Positions 37,377 to 46,960 of a stretch of DNA of 64,000 nucleotides are shown here, piece by piece (within the stretch, counting starts at the first letter, position 1; each line of letters begins with the position of its first letter). Both the position numbers and the translations under genes were made by a program. The stretch is from NCBI GenBank assembly GCA_964387885.1, contig CAYLYZ010000013.1, forward strand, positions 10,399-74,398, read 5' to 3'. Under the pieces are notes generated by a model that saw only the letters and a list, made by a program, of their open reading frames with translations, had not been told where the DNA came from and searched no databases. The DNA comes from JABGPL01 sp964387885 (GTDB lineage Bacteria > Electryoneota > AABM5-125-24 > Hatepunaeales > Hatepunaeaceae).

Positions 37377-39029
37377 GTGAGAATTGAGAGGTTAATACCT
37401 ATCTTTATCGCAGCATTGATTTTGTTTGTTCCCTGTAAAACCAACGCAGAAATCTCCGTAGAACCAATGGAAATGGACTTTGGTGAGGTTTTTATCGGTG
37501 AAGAGATCGGGATTGAGATGACGATAGCAAATGATGGTAACGAAATCCTGAATATCCTGGATATTGATACTGGAGTAGATGAATTTTCGACGGATCTTGA
37601 CCTCCTGTTTCACCAGTGTGAATGTGTTTGGGAGTTTGTTCAATCGGATATTAACATGTCATGCCTAATCCTGGAAGCAGAATTCAATGGAGGAGAATTC
37701 ACGGAGGGAAGCTATATCGGAGTGTTCACTCCTGAGGGAGTATGCGGTGGCTACAGCCGTGTTACCAACGAATGGCCTCTCGGAATTTCTATATGGGGTG
37801 ATGAAAGGGGTGGTAATGTTCGTGGTTTTCGTGATAATGAAGAAATGGAGTTCCGTGTATGGGATCGTGAACTCAGCAGGGAATGTGTTGCTGAGATTGA
37901 AATCATACGAGGTGGAAACAGGTTCGTTGATGATGGTTTTTTTGTTTGTACTCTTCAGGCAGAATTGGAGTATCCACCTTCTCTCGAACCGGGTGAATTA
38001 TTAGCGCTCAATGTATATTTTTCTCCATCTCAAGCCCGTGATTATGATGGTGAATTATTGATAACTTCAACTGATCCTGATGATGAAGAAGTGAGTGTTT
38101 CACTTTTCGGCACAGGCATTATAGATGCCCAAATTCGTATTGATCCCATCGAACTTGAATTTGGCGATATTGTCATTTCTGACACGACTTTGCAGACATT
38201 CACAATCTTCAATGACGGTAATCATGTTCTGGAAATAAATTCAATAGAAATCGACAACGATTGTTTCTGGTCTGATCAAGTAGATGAAGTCAGACCGGGC
38301 AGGTCTGCGGAAGTGATAGTGTATTTTGCTCCTTCAGAAGTACTGGGCTACGAAGCGACACTGACAATTCATTCCAACGATCGGGATAACGAAGAGGTCT
38401 CAATTGAACTATTTGGAACTGGTGTATTACGTGAATTAACAGTCCCTTTACAAAGGGATTGGAATCTGATTTCAATAAATGTCACTCCTCCTCAAAACTT
38501 CTGGGGACGTGAAGAAGGTCCGGATATCATTCGAATGATGGAGCAACTGCGCATTGACGAGGACAGTCATCATGTCCTGCTGATGAAAGACGAAGATGGC
38601 AGGTTTTACTTTCCGTCATTTGCTTTCAACAATATTCCGTATTGGGACTTATCCCAGGGCTATCAGGTGAAAGTGGATGCTGATTTTGAAGCAGTATGGG
38701 CTGGTGAACCGATATCTGCGGGTGCTGATATCCCGCTCGAGAGGGACTGGAACTTGATTGCATACTATCCAACTTATGAGCTTGATGCAAGTGCCCCGGA
38801 TTATTATGTACTATCTCCGATAATCGATCATGTTGAGATTGCAAAGGATGGAGATGGCTATTTCATGACACCCGAATTCGATTTTTCAAATATGCCTCCG
38901 TGGTGTGAAGGGCAGGGGTATCAGGTTAAGGTTGATGAGGATGTGGTGCTGAATTATCCGGAGGATCGGGAAGATTTTCACGGCTTCAGACTAGAGCCAT
39001 CTTCTCCTGGTAGCAACCTCAGGAAGTAA
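37377..39029 (+). CDS. Secreted anchor-D protein with nested GVFTPEG module, lacking a sorting domain
   Basis: I choose GTG 37377, which follows TCAGGAGAAAGAA exactly as in neighbouring genes and starts the signal peptide (RIERLIPIFIAALILFV); 550 aa. An ATG at 37290 overlapping the previous stop would add 29 residues without signal character. The first choice-of-anchor-D/ASH domain (VEPMEMDFGEVFIGEEIGIE) is interrupted near residue 80 by a module of about 115 aa (SYIGVFTPEGVCGGYS ... ISIWGDERGG ... FRVWDRE) and resumes with LEPGELLALNVYFSPSQARD. A second ASH domain (LEFGDIVISDTTLQTF) and the W-N-L-I-S module (about 355-530) follow. It ends a few residues after VVLNYPEDRED with no sorting domain. 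Function unknown. Confidence 0.88.
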   Translation: MRIERLIPIFIAALILFVPCKTNAEISVEPMEMDFGEVFIGEEIGIEMTIANDGNEILNILDIDTGVDEFSTDLDLLFHQCECVWEFVQSDINMSCLILEAEFNGGEFTEGSYIGVFTPEGVCGGYSRVTNEWPLGISIWGDERGGNVRGFRDNEEMEFRVWDRELSRECVAEIEIIRGGNRFVDDGFFVCTLQAELEYPPSLEPGELLALNVYFSPSQARDYDGELLITSTDPDDEEVSVSLFGTGIIDAQIRIDPIELEFGDIVISDTTLQTFTIFNDGNHVLEINSIEIDNDCFWSDQVDEVRPGRSAEVIVYFAPSEVLGYEATLTIHSNDRDNEEVSIELFGTGVLRELTVPLQRDWNLISINVTPPQNFWGREEGPDIIRMMEQLRIDEDSHHVLLMKDEDGRFYFPSFAFNNIPYWDLSQGYQVKVDADFEAVWAGEPISAGADIPLERDWNLIAYYPTYELDASAPDYYVLSPIIDHVEIAKDGDGYFMTPEFDFSNMPPWCEGQGYQVKVDEDVVLNYPEDREDFHGFRLEPSSPGSNLRK

Positions 39030-39052
39030 TTATAAGATTGGAACTTGAAAAT

Positions 39053-39081
39053 TTGACTTACGAGTTAGGTTTTTCTAAATT
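39053..39081 (+). promoter_or_regulatory. Sigma70-like promoter for the beta-helix gene at 39172
   Basis: TTGACT (39053-39058), 17-nt spacer, TAAATT (39076-39081), in the 142-nt gap before ATG 39172. The -10 has two mismatches to TATAAT. Same geometry as the sites at 46766 and 63829. Confidence 0.5.
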
Positions 39082-39171
39082 AAAATTTGAAATTGATGTT
39101 GGGTAAATTGACTATGATAATATCAGTCGAGCTTTTTTGGAGAGTCCCCAACAACCCAAATTGGAGCAAAA

Positions 39172-42100
39172 ATGAGTTTTTCATTTGCTTATCAGATACG
39201 ACTAATCCCCAACTTTCACTGGATAGTTCTATATGCAATTTTTGTTATCCTGACTCAATCAGCTCAAGCGCAGACAGAGGTTGGCGGTGAAGTATCCGGA
39301 GTCTGGGATATAGAAGGCAGTCCGTATATTTTACTTGAGAATACGATTGTTCCGGTAAATGAGGAGCTTATAATTGAACCGGGAGTGGAGGTGCTGTTAG
39401 ACAGTTGTGTCTATTTTACAATTAATGGAAGACTCCTTGCAGAAGGGACAGAGGAAGATTCGATATATATAATGTCGCGATGGGAAGAACCTGAAAGAAA
39501 AGGATATAGAATTAGTTTTAGTGATGCGGATGTCAACTCTATTCTCCTGTATGCGAGTATTCAGAATCTACTTCGGGGATTAGGAATTTTTACTTCCTCA
39601 CCAACTATTTCTCATTGCTTGGTAACTGAATGTGGAGATGAGCATTATAATGCAGTATATGTCTCTGGTGGTAATCCTATTTTAATAAATTTCTTTCTGA
39701 TCGAGAATAATTATGGTATAGGAATTGAAAGTTCTCACGGTTCAGCTATAATAGAAAATAACATTATAAGAGATAATGCTCGTCGCGGCATAAGGATGGA
39801 TAATGGTATAATAAGGAATAACATAATTACAGGTAATACTGCATCTCAATTCGGAGGTGGTGGAATTAAAGCGAGATATCGGGACGTAATCATCTCAGAT
39901 AATATTATTTCCGGAAATTTTGCTGATTATGGTGGAGGGGTATACATTACCAGCCAACGTTGTATCCTGCGTAATAACATAATCACTGATAACGATTGTG
40001 AGACTCATGGGGGCGGCATTTCCACAGACCGTGCCAGTATCATTTGCTCAGGAAATGAAATAGTGGGTAACAGAGCTGGTTCAGGTGGAGGTATCTATTT
40101 CGGTCGTTATACAGAAAATGCTCATTTTAATAATAACACTGTTTTTGGCAATCAAGCTGAATGGACCGGAGGAGGGATAGCTGGAAGTCGCACAGGTCTG
40201 ACGAATATCCAGAATTGCATCATTTGGGGAAATGAGTCAAGAGGAAATCCACAAATTGGCGAGTTCGGGGGCATTCGAGAGTATAGCGTGGTGCAAGGTG
40301 GATGGGATGGTGAAGGAATTATTGAGGATGATCCGCAATTCCTTGATCCCGATGAAGGAGATTTTCGGTTGTCGGAAGAATCTCCATGCATTGATGCAGG
40401 AAATCCTTGCCAACTTTATAACGATTCTGATGGAAGTCGGGCAGACATCGGTCATCTCGGAGGCAATGACCTTTTTTTTGGATATAACGCAGATGTTATC
40501 TTTTTACCAGCAGCACCAACCTGTCGGTTAAAGATTCCGTTCGTTTTGTTCAATGCCGGAGACGAAGCATTTAGAATGACAAGTGAACTGGAAAATCTGG
40601 ATCACTTCACCACTGATGTACCGGAGGATTATGAGCTCCTGCCAAATGAATGGAATGATTTTACTTTAATTTTTAATCCCATAGAATTCGGAGAGCATAA
40701 TACTGACCTGATTCTGTCTTTCGAAGACTATGATCCGGTCGAAGAAGCATCTGTTTCATTGCACGGCGACGCTATTAACGAATATCGCGGAGATATAAAC
40801 GGTGTATGGATTCAAGACCATTCTCCCGTACATGTAGTAGATACACTGGCTATTCCTGTTGGTAATAACTTACTGATTGAGCCTGGAGTGGAAGTTCAAT
40901 TGGATCCAGAATGCTATATAACAGTGAGAGGAACTCTTCGAGCCATAGGTGCAGTGGAGGATTCCATCATGTTTACTTCATCATTGGATGATCCTGAGCC
41001 GGGATCGTGGAAGTGGATCGATGCAAGGCGTGGTCTAACTAATGTCGAATATTGCACATTTGAGTATGGGAGGTTGGGATACTATCTTGGAGTTGGATTT
41101 ATTCGAAATTCAACCATTTCTTTCTTCTCCGAAGGTGGATTGATATTTGGTCATATACATGGTCCACGCCAGGTGGTCAGTCACTGCCGGATCAGCGATT
41201 GCGGTATGGGAGTTTTAACAATCGATAGCGGTACTCTTGAGTATAGCGTTGTGAATAGATGTGAGGTGGGTTTACTGAATTATACCTGGTTAAATGCTTT
41301 TAGATGTATATTTGCACATAATGACACTATCGATTTCTTTAGTCCGCTTGAAGAACATGGCGGTGAAGGCAGGTTCTATGGGAATATATTCTATGAAAAC
41401 AATCTGATGAGAACCGGTGAGGGCTGGATTGATTTCGATTATAACTGCGTGTTTGATTCTCCGATTGAAGGTGAACGATTATTTGGTAATATTAATAGAG
41501 AAAACCGCAATGGGACAGCTTGCGATTTCAGATATAACATAACTCAAAATCCTCTATTCGTAAATCCGGAGGAGGATGACTTCAACCTGCGGGAGGACTC
41601 GCCCTGTATCGATGCGGGATCTTATATGTGGGATCCAGATCCGGATCGGACTATTGCCGATATTGGAGCATATTATAGAGAAAGTGAGGGAGATATTATT
41701 CAGCAACTGGCAGTTGGTGAAGGATGGAGTATAATTTCGTTGAATATCTCACCGAATGAGTTCTATTATAATCAGGAAGAGGAGAGGGGACCGGATATTG
41801 TCAGGATGTTTAGGCTTAATAGAGAAGAATTAATCCTACTCAAAGATAATGAAGGCAGGTTCTATTCTCCAGCAAATGATCATTTTAACAACATCCCATT
41901 TTGGAACCTTGTTGAAGGATACATGATCAAAATGGAAGAGGCGGAGACCTTGCAATGGTTTGGAGAACAGATACCGGTTGATACAGATATCCCGCTCGAG
42001 AGAGACTGGAACATGATTGCATATTATCCGACATACGAACTTGAGGCCAGTGCGCCTGATTATTTTGTACTCTCACCAATCATAGATCAAGTTGAGATTG

Positions 42101-42897
42101 CGAAGGATGTTTATGGTAATTTCTTATTACCACAATTTGATTTTTCCAATATGCCGCCCTGGCGGGAAGGGCAGGGGTATCAGGTGATGGTCGGTGAAGA
42201 TGTGGTTTTGAATTACCCGGCAGAGCAGGAAGAACTTGCGTTTACTCCCCCCTACCCCACCCTGGAAACCTGGGGGGGAGAACAAGGTGTCACACCGACT
42301 GACGAAAATATGAGTGTACTCATCACAGGTATTACTGGCATTGATGTATCAATCGGTGATCAGATTGGAGCTTTCAGTACTGATGGATTGCTGGTCGGTA
42401 ACGGTTCTGTAGAATTGGATGACAGGTGTGGGATTGCTGTTTGGGGGGATGATCTTTCAACTGAGGTGAAGGATGGATTGGCTGATGAAGAAACTTTTAC
42501 ACTCCGGTTGTGGAATTCAAACTCTGTTTTTGATACAGAACTGATTGAGGGTGAAATTCAGAAAGGTGATGGTTTAGTTTATGTGCCCGATGGATATATC
42601 GTTCTGGATGTTGCGGTGGATCAGGTGATTCCGAGGGCATTTTACCTGTCACAGGTCTATCCTAATCCTTTTAACGCAATAACAAAAATATCTTTCGGTC
42701 TGCCGGAATCCGCGGGAATATCAATCCGGGTATTAGATATATCCGGTCGCCTGGTCGCCACTATAGCAGATGGTGATTTTAATGCTGGAATCCATGAAAT
42801 TGCGATGGATGCATCTGCTCTCTCATCCGGAATTTATTTCGTTAATTTGGAAACGGGTGACATGACTCGATCAATCAAGGTCGTGCTCGTTCGGTAG
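39172..42897 (+). CDS. Secreted double beta-helix protein with T9SS sorting domain (paralog 1)
   Basis: 1241 aa. ATG 39172 follows GGAG by 5 nt; signal peptide to SAQAQ. First parallel beta-helix (about 40-430) has right-handed repeats such as IIENNIIRDNARRGIRM, GGGIKARY, GGGVYITSQ, GGGISTD and GGGIYFG, closing with PQFLDPDEGDFRLSEESPC. A beta-sandwich of anchor type (about 440-540, MTSELENLDHFTTDVPEDY) separates it from a second helix (about 545-835) closing NPLFVNPEEDDFNLREDSPC. The W-S-I-I-S/W-N-M-I-A module (about 843-1017), palindrome linker, GAFSTDGLLVG module (about 1046) and a divergent sorting domain (about 1161, ending TRSIKVVLVR) follow. It is paralogous along its whole length to the next gene. 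Polysaccharide binding or cleavage is plausible for the fold but not shown. Confidence 0.92.
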   Translation: MSFSFAYQIRLIPNFHWIVLYAIFVILTQSAQAQTEVGGEVSGVWDIEGSPYILLENTIVPVNEELIIEPGVEVLLDSCVYFTINGRLLAEGTEEDSIYIMSRWEEPERKGYRISFSDADVNSILLYASIQNLLRGLGIFTSSPTISHCLVTECGDEHYNAVYVSGGNPILINFFLIENNYGIGIESSHGSAIIENNIIRDNARRGIRMDNGIIRNNIITGNTASQFGGGGIKARYRDVIISDNIISGNFADYGGGVYITSQRCILRNNIITDNDCETHGGGISTDRASIICSGNEIVGNRAGSGGGIYFGRYTENAHFNNNTVFGNQAEWTGGGIAGSRTGLTNIQNCIIWGNESRGNPQIGEFGGIREYSVVQGGWDGEGIIEDDPQFLDPDEGDFRLSEESPCIDAGNPCQLYNDSDGSRADIGHLGGNDLFFGYNADVIFLPAAPTCRLKIPFVLFNAGDEAFRMTSELENLDHFTTDVPEDYELLPNEWNDFTLIFNPIEFGEHNTDLILSFEDYDPVEEASVSLHGDAINEYRGDINGVWIQDHSPVHVVDTLAIPVGNNLLIEPGVEVQLDPECYITVRGTLRAIGAVEDSIMFTSSLDDPEPGSWKWIDARRGLTNVEYCTFEYGRLGYYLGVGFIRNSTISFFSEGGLIFGHIHGPRQVVSHCRISDCGMGVLTIDSGTLEYSVVNRCEVGLLNYTWLNAFRCIFAHNDTIDFFSPLEEHGGEGRFYGNIFYENNLMRTGEGWIDFDYNCVFDSPIEGERLFGNINRENRNGTACDFRYNITQNPLFVNPEEDDFNLREDSPCIDAGSYMWDPDPDRTIADIGAYYRESEGDIIQQLAVGEGWSIISLNISPNEFYYNQEEERGPDIVRMFRLNREELILLKDNEGRFYSPANDHFNNIPFWNLVEGYMIKMEEAETLQWFGEQIPVDTDIPLERDWNMIAYYPTYELEASAPDYFVLSPIIDQVEIAKDVYGNFLLPQFDFSNMPPWREGQGYQVMVGEDVVLNYPAEQEELAFTPPYPTLETWGGEQGVTPTDENMSVLITGITGIDVSIGDQIGAFSTDGLLVGNGSVELDDRCGIAVWGDDLSTEVKDGLADEETFTLRLWNSNSVFDTELIEGEIQKGDGLVYVPDGYIVLDVAVDQVIPRAFYLSQVYPNPFNAITKISFGLPESAGISIRVLDISGRLVATIADGDFNAGIHEIAMDASALSSGIYFVNLETGDMTRSIKVVLVR
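42236..42285. repeat. In-frame palindromic insert in inter-module linker (copy 5)
   Basis: Imperfect C-rich/G-rich inverted repeat around GGAAACC (core about 42245-42280) translated TPPYPTLETWGGEQG; the most decayed member of the CCTGGAAACCAGG family here. Confidence 0.7.
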
Positions 42898-42926
42898 AGC
42901 TTTCACATTATATTTTGGAGAAATGT

Positions 42927-45900
42927 ATGAGTTTTTCATTACTCTTTCATATCAAACGAATCTCGACTTATTTCGAGATAGGTCTATTCTTTGTATTAAT
43001 ATTCCTGACTCAATCAGCTCTTTCTCAGACTGAAGTTGCTGGTGAAGTGTCCGGGATCTGGGATATCGAAGGCAGCCCTTTTATTCTTATTGAAAATACC
43101 ATTGTTCCCGTCAATGAAGAACTTATTATTGAACCGGGTGTATCAGTTTTGTATGACAGCTCTTTTAATTTTGAGGTCAACGGGCGACTCCTTGCAGAAG
43201 GTGCTGAAGAAGATTCGATTTATTTTATGTCTCGATGGGAAGAAGAGGAAAGAAAAGGAAGGGGAATACGAATTATTAATGCGGACGACAACTCCGTTTT
43301 GCAGTACGCAGTTGTTCGAAATCTTATATGCTCTATAAGGATTGATGGAACTGACCTGACAATATCAAATTGTTTAATAACGGAATGTGGAGGTCGTCGT
43401 GATGGCGCAATTGATATCGCTCGGGAAAGTTCACTGTTGATTGAGTTCTGTCGCATCGAGGAAAATAACGGACCTGGAATCAGTTTGAATTCATCTTCTG
43501 CAGTTGTTACGAATAACATTATTAGAGATAACGCATTTGGTGGTATTCAGACCGGTGAGGCAAACGAGATTATTATCCGTAATAACATCATTACCGGCAA
43601 CGCATCACGTGGAATAAGTACGGGTGGTGATTTTGCACTCATCTCAGATAATATCATCTCAGAAAATCGGGCAGATCGTGGAGGAGGAGTCAAAATCTCC
43701 GCTTTTCACAGCATACTACGCAATAACATTATCAGTAATAACGAATGCGAAACCAATGGAGGTGGTGTTTACACAGATCTTGCCAATATTCTCTGTACTG
43801 GAAATTTGATCACGGGTAACAGGGCTGGCTCAAGCGGTGGTGGTATTTATTTCCAACGTCGTTTGAAAAATGCTCATTTTTACAATAACACTGTTTATGG
43901 AAATCAAGCGGATTGGTCAGGTGGAGGGATTGCTGGAAATACCGGGAGCACAACAAATATCCAGAATTGCATCATCTGGGGGAATGAGGCAGAAGAAAAT
44001 CCACAAATTGGGATGTTCAGGGGTATCTGCGACAATAGCGTGGTGCAGGGCGGATGGGACGGTGAAGCAATTATTGAAGAAAATCCCCAATTCATTGATC
44101 CTGATGAGGGAGATTTTGATCTGTCGGATGAATCCCCATGTATTGGTAGTGGCAATCCATTCGCACTTTATAACGATTCCAACGGCAATCGTGCAGATAT
44201 TGGTCATTTCGGTGGTAATGACCTCCTGTTTGGTTTCAACTCAGATGTCACCTTTTTACCGGCTGCTCCGACCTGTCGTGTAGGGTATCCGTTTACTCTG
44301 TACAATATCGGAGATGAAGCACTTATTATGACAAGTGAACTGGATATTCCGGATCATTTCAGCATTGATATTCCTGTTGTCCAGGAGTTACTGCCAAATG
44401 AATGGATTGATTTCAATATTTATTTTAATCCTTTAGAATTCGGTGAATATGACACAGAGCTGATTTTATCTTTCGAGGATTTTGAACCGGTCGAGGAGCT
44501 GATAATCCCATTGCACGGTGAAGCAATAAACGAGTATCGCGGAGATGTAAGCGGTGTCTGGATACCAGACATATCACCCGTTCATGTAGTAGAGAGTCTT
44601 ACCATCCTTCCAGATCATGAGTTGGTGATTGAGCCCGGGGTAGAAGTTCTATTTGATCCCGAGTGCGATATCTTGGTTACCGGATCAATTCGCGCTATCA
44701 GTACACCTGAGGATTCCATCAAATTTACCTCCTCGCAGGATGATCTTGAGGCGGGATCATGGGGATCAATAAACGCAAGACATGGCATCGGTTACTTTAA
44801 TTATTGTTCGTTCGAGTACGGGACAGATGGAGTATATCTTGCACGTGGGTGGCTGAGGAATTCAACCATAACAAATATGTCAGAAGACGGTGTAAAGCTT
44901 AAGGCTCGACGATGGAGTGACGCAGTTGTCAGCAGATGCCTGATCAAGGACAATCGTCGTGGTGTCTCATTCGAAATATTTTCACGTGGTGGTACCCTGG
45001 AGCACTGTGTCGTGAGTCATTGTGAAATTGGTTTCGCCAATGGAAGTTGGGGATACGCTTATCGAAATGTCATTGCCTATAATGGAATAATCTATCTTGG
45101 CTTTGGAGACTGCCTGGCTACTGTAGAGGGTAATATATTTTTTGAAAATGATTTATTACAAATCCAGGGTGAGTTCCCTCCGGATTTTGAGTATAACTGC
45201 GTGTTTGAGACACCGACTGAAGGAGAAGGACTCGTCGGTGACATTGACCGTGAAAATCCAAATGGCACACCGTGCGACAGATCGTTTAATATCATTCAAA
45301 ATCCACAATTCATAGATCCGGAAGAGGGGGAGTTTCAACTGCAGGAAGGATCGCCGTGCATTGATGCATGTGATGTAATGTGGCAGCTTGATCCGGATGG
45401 GACAATTGCAGATATAGGTGCTTTCTTCAGAGAGCATGAGGGGGATGTAGTTCAAAGAATGGAAGTTGACCGCGGATGGAGCATAATCTCGCTGAACATT
45501 GCCCCTTCCGAATTTTTTTATGATCCGGATGAAGATCGCGGACCGGATGTACGCCGGATGTTTAGTCGATATTTCCCTAATGTTGAATTATTTAAGGACG
45601 ACCTTGGTAGGTTCTATTCTCCACCAAATGATAATTTTAACAACATTCCGTTCTGGAATCCTGCTGATGGTTATTTGATAAAGATGCGACATACCAGAAC
45701 CCTGAGCTGGTTTGGTGAGCAGATACCGGCGGATTCTGATATTCAACTCGATGAAAACTGGAATTTTATCGCGTACTACCCACGTTATCAACTCGATGCC
45801 GACGCCCCTGATTTTTACGTCTTATCTCCGATTATTGACAACGTACTAATCGCTAAGAATAGTGATGGCGAATTCATGCTGCCTTCTTTCAACTTCTCCA

Positions 45901-46718
45901 ACATGCCACCCTGGCGGGAAGGGCAGGGGTACCATGTGAAAGTTGGTGAGGATGTGGTTTTGAATTATCCGGAGGAGCCCGACGGGGTGGCATTTACCCC
46001 CCCCTACCCCCCCCTGGAAACCAGGGGGGGAGATAACGCCCTTGCGAGGAACGTAGTGACGAAGCAATCTCCGAGATTGCTTCACTTTGTTCGCAATGAC
46101 GGGACGAGTGAAAACATGAGTGTGCTTGTTGTAAGTATCACTGGAATTGATACAAAAGTCGGTGACGAGATTGGTGCATTCCGTTCAGATGGATTGTTAG
46201 TCGGCAACGGTATCGTGGACGAAAACAGCCACTGTGGGCTTGCCATATGGGGTGATGAAACCTCGACTGAAGAGGTTGATGGTCTGCAAACAGGTGAATC
46301 TTTCACGTTGAAACTCTGGGATTCAAATCGGGATATGGAAATTGGTCTCACTCACAAATCCACTCTGAAAGGTGAAGGATTGATATATAAAACCGATGCA
46401 CTATCTGTTATAGAAATGGCTGTCACAACTGTCGAACCGGATGATTTCTTTCTGTCAGCAGCTTATCCGAATCCGTTTAATGCAACTGTAAGATTGAAAT
46501 ACGGATTGCCTGAAGCAACCGATGTTATAATCAGTGTGTACGACATTAACGGACGATTGGTTGCAAACCTGATAGACGAAAATCAACAATCTGGCTATCA
46601 TACTACAATTTGGAATTCCACAGGCGGGGATGCCTGCGCTGCTGTTTCGGGAATTTACTTTATTCAGATGTCGGCGGGTGAGTTTAAGAGTATTCGGAAA
46701 GTCATTCAGTTGAAGTGA
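42927..46718 (+). CDS. Secreted double beta-helix protein with T9SS sorting domain (paralog 2)
   Basis: I place the start at ATG 42927, 6 nt after GGAG, matching MSFS of the paralog at 39172; 1263 aa. Signal peptide ends near SALSQ. Domain order equals paralog 1: helix 1 (GGGVKISAF, GGGVYTDLA, GGGIYFQRR), closing PQFIDPDEGDFDLSDESPC; beta-sandwich; helix 2 closing NPQFIDPEEGEFQLQEGSPC; W-S-I-I-S module (about 841-1015); a long palindrome linker (about 1020-1060) holding two unrelated repeat families; GAFRSDGLLVG module (about 1061); sorting domain (about 1179) ending SIRKVIQLK. The linker segment NVVTKQSPRLLHFVRND is the translation of an inserted hairpin rather than a conserved domain. Likely co-transcribed with paralog 1 (29-nt spacing). 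Confidence 0.92.
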   Translation: MSFSLLFHIKRISTYFEIGLFFVLIFLTQSALSQTEVAGEVSGIWDIEGSPFILIENTIVPVNEELIIEPGVSVLYDSSFNFEVNGRLLAEGAEEDSIYFMSRWEEEERKGRGIRIINADDNSVLQYAVVRNLICSIRIDGTDLTISNCLITECGGRRDGAIDIARESSLLIEFCRIEENNGPGISLNSSSAVVTNNIIRDNAFGGIQTGEANEIIIRNNIITGNASRGISTGGDFALISDNIISENRADRGGGVKISAFHSILRNNIISNNECETNGGGVYTDLANILCTGNLITGNRAGSSGGGIYFQRRLKNAHFYNNTVYGNQADWSGGGIAGNTGSTTNIQNCIIWGNEAEENPQIGMFRGICDNSVVQGGWDGEAIIEENPQFIDPDEGDFDLSDESPCIGSGNPFALYNDSNGNRADIGHFGGNDLLFGFNSDVTFLPAAPTCRVGYPFTLYNIGDEALIMTSELDIPDHFSIDIPVVQELLPNEWIDFNIYFNPLEFGEYDTELILSFEDFEPVEELIIPLHGEAINEYRGDVSGVWIPDISPVHVVESLTILPDHELVIEPGVEVLFDPECDILVTGSIRAISTPEDSIKFTSSQDDLEAGSWGSINARHGIGYFNYCSFEYGTDGVYLARGWLRNSTITNMSEDGVKLKARRWSDAVVSRCLIKDNRRGVSFEIFSRGGTLEHCVVSHCEIGFANGSWGYAYRNVIAYNGIIYLGFGDCLATVEGNIFFENDLLQIQGEFPPDFEYNCVFETPTEGEGLVGDIDRENPNGTPCDRSFNIIQNPQFIDPEEGEFQLQEGSPCIDACDVMWQLDPDGTIADIGAFFREHEGDVVQRMEVDRGWSIISLNIAPSEFFYDPDEDRGPDVRRMFSRYFPNVELFKDDLGRFYSPPNDNFNNIPFWNPADGYLIKMRHTRTLSWFGEQIPADSDIQLDENWNFIAYYPRYQLDADAPDFYVLSPIIDNVLIAKNSDGEFMLPSFNFSNMPPWREGQGYHVKVGEDVVLNYPEEPDGVAFTPPYPPLETRGGDNALARNVVTKQSPRLLHFVRNDGTSENMSVLVVSITGIDTKVGDEIGAFRSDGLLVGNGIVDENSHCGLAIWGDETSTEEVDGLQTGESFTLKLWDSNRDMEIGLTHKSTLKGEGLIYKTDALSVIEMAVTTVEPDDFFLSAAYPNPFNATVRLKYGLPEATDVIISVYDINGRLVANLIDENQQSGYHTTIWNSTGGDACAAVSGIYFIQMSAGEFKSIRKVIQLK
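45991..46100. repeat. In-frame composite palindromic insert (copy 6) including a widespread-type hairpin
   Basis: First a near-perfect inverted repeat at 46007-46030 (C8TGG, AAA, CCAG7), then at 46041-46100 a long hairpin whose core GAAGCAATCT / AGATTGCTTC (46061-46083) is perfect around CCG and whose outer arms are TTGCGA and TCGCAA. The second element resembles, from memory, a palindrome that recurs in intergenic DNA of many unrelated bacteria. Confidence 0.85.
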
Positions 46719-46960
46719 GATGAATTTGGTCAACATAATTAGTAACATTATATTCTATTAACTCTTTGACATTTACCAATAATCTGTTTATATTTAAAGT
46801 CGTATTATTAAAGTAATTGTTAAGTGGGACAACCTGTTGTAATATCAAATCTCGGTTTAAAAACACGGGAAGACGTTCTTAATTCTATCACTGCAACCCG
46901 TAACCACTTGTATGTGATGATGTCTTCAGAAATTAATGATATTTGCCTTGCGGAGGTAAA
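46719..46960. other. Intergenic region and leader of the C25 gene
   Basis: 242 nt between genes. It holds the promoter at 46766-46794, a leader of about 160 nt and the ribosome site GGAGG at 46952-46956. No further gene is supported in it. Confidence 0.6.
46766..46794 (+). promoter_or_regulatory. Sigma70-like promoter for the C25 peptidase-like gene
   Basis: TTGACA (46766-46771), 17-nt spacer, TATATT (46789-46794): consensus -35 and a -10 one base off TATAAT. Transcription would start near 46801. Confidence 0.65.
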
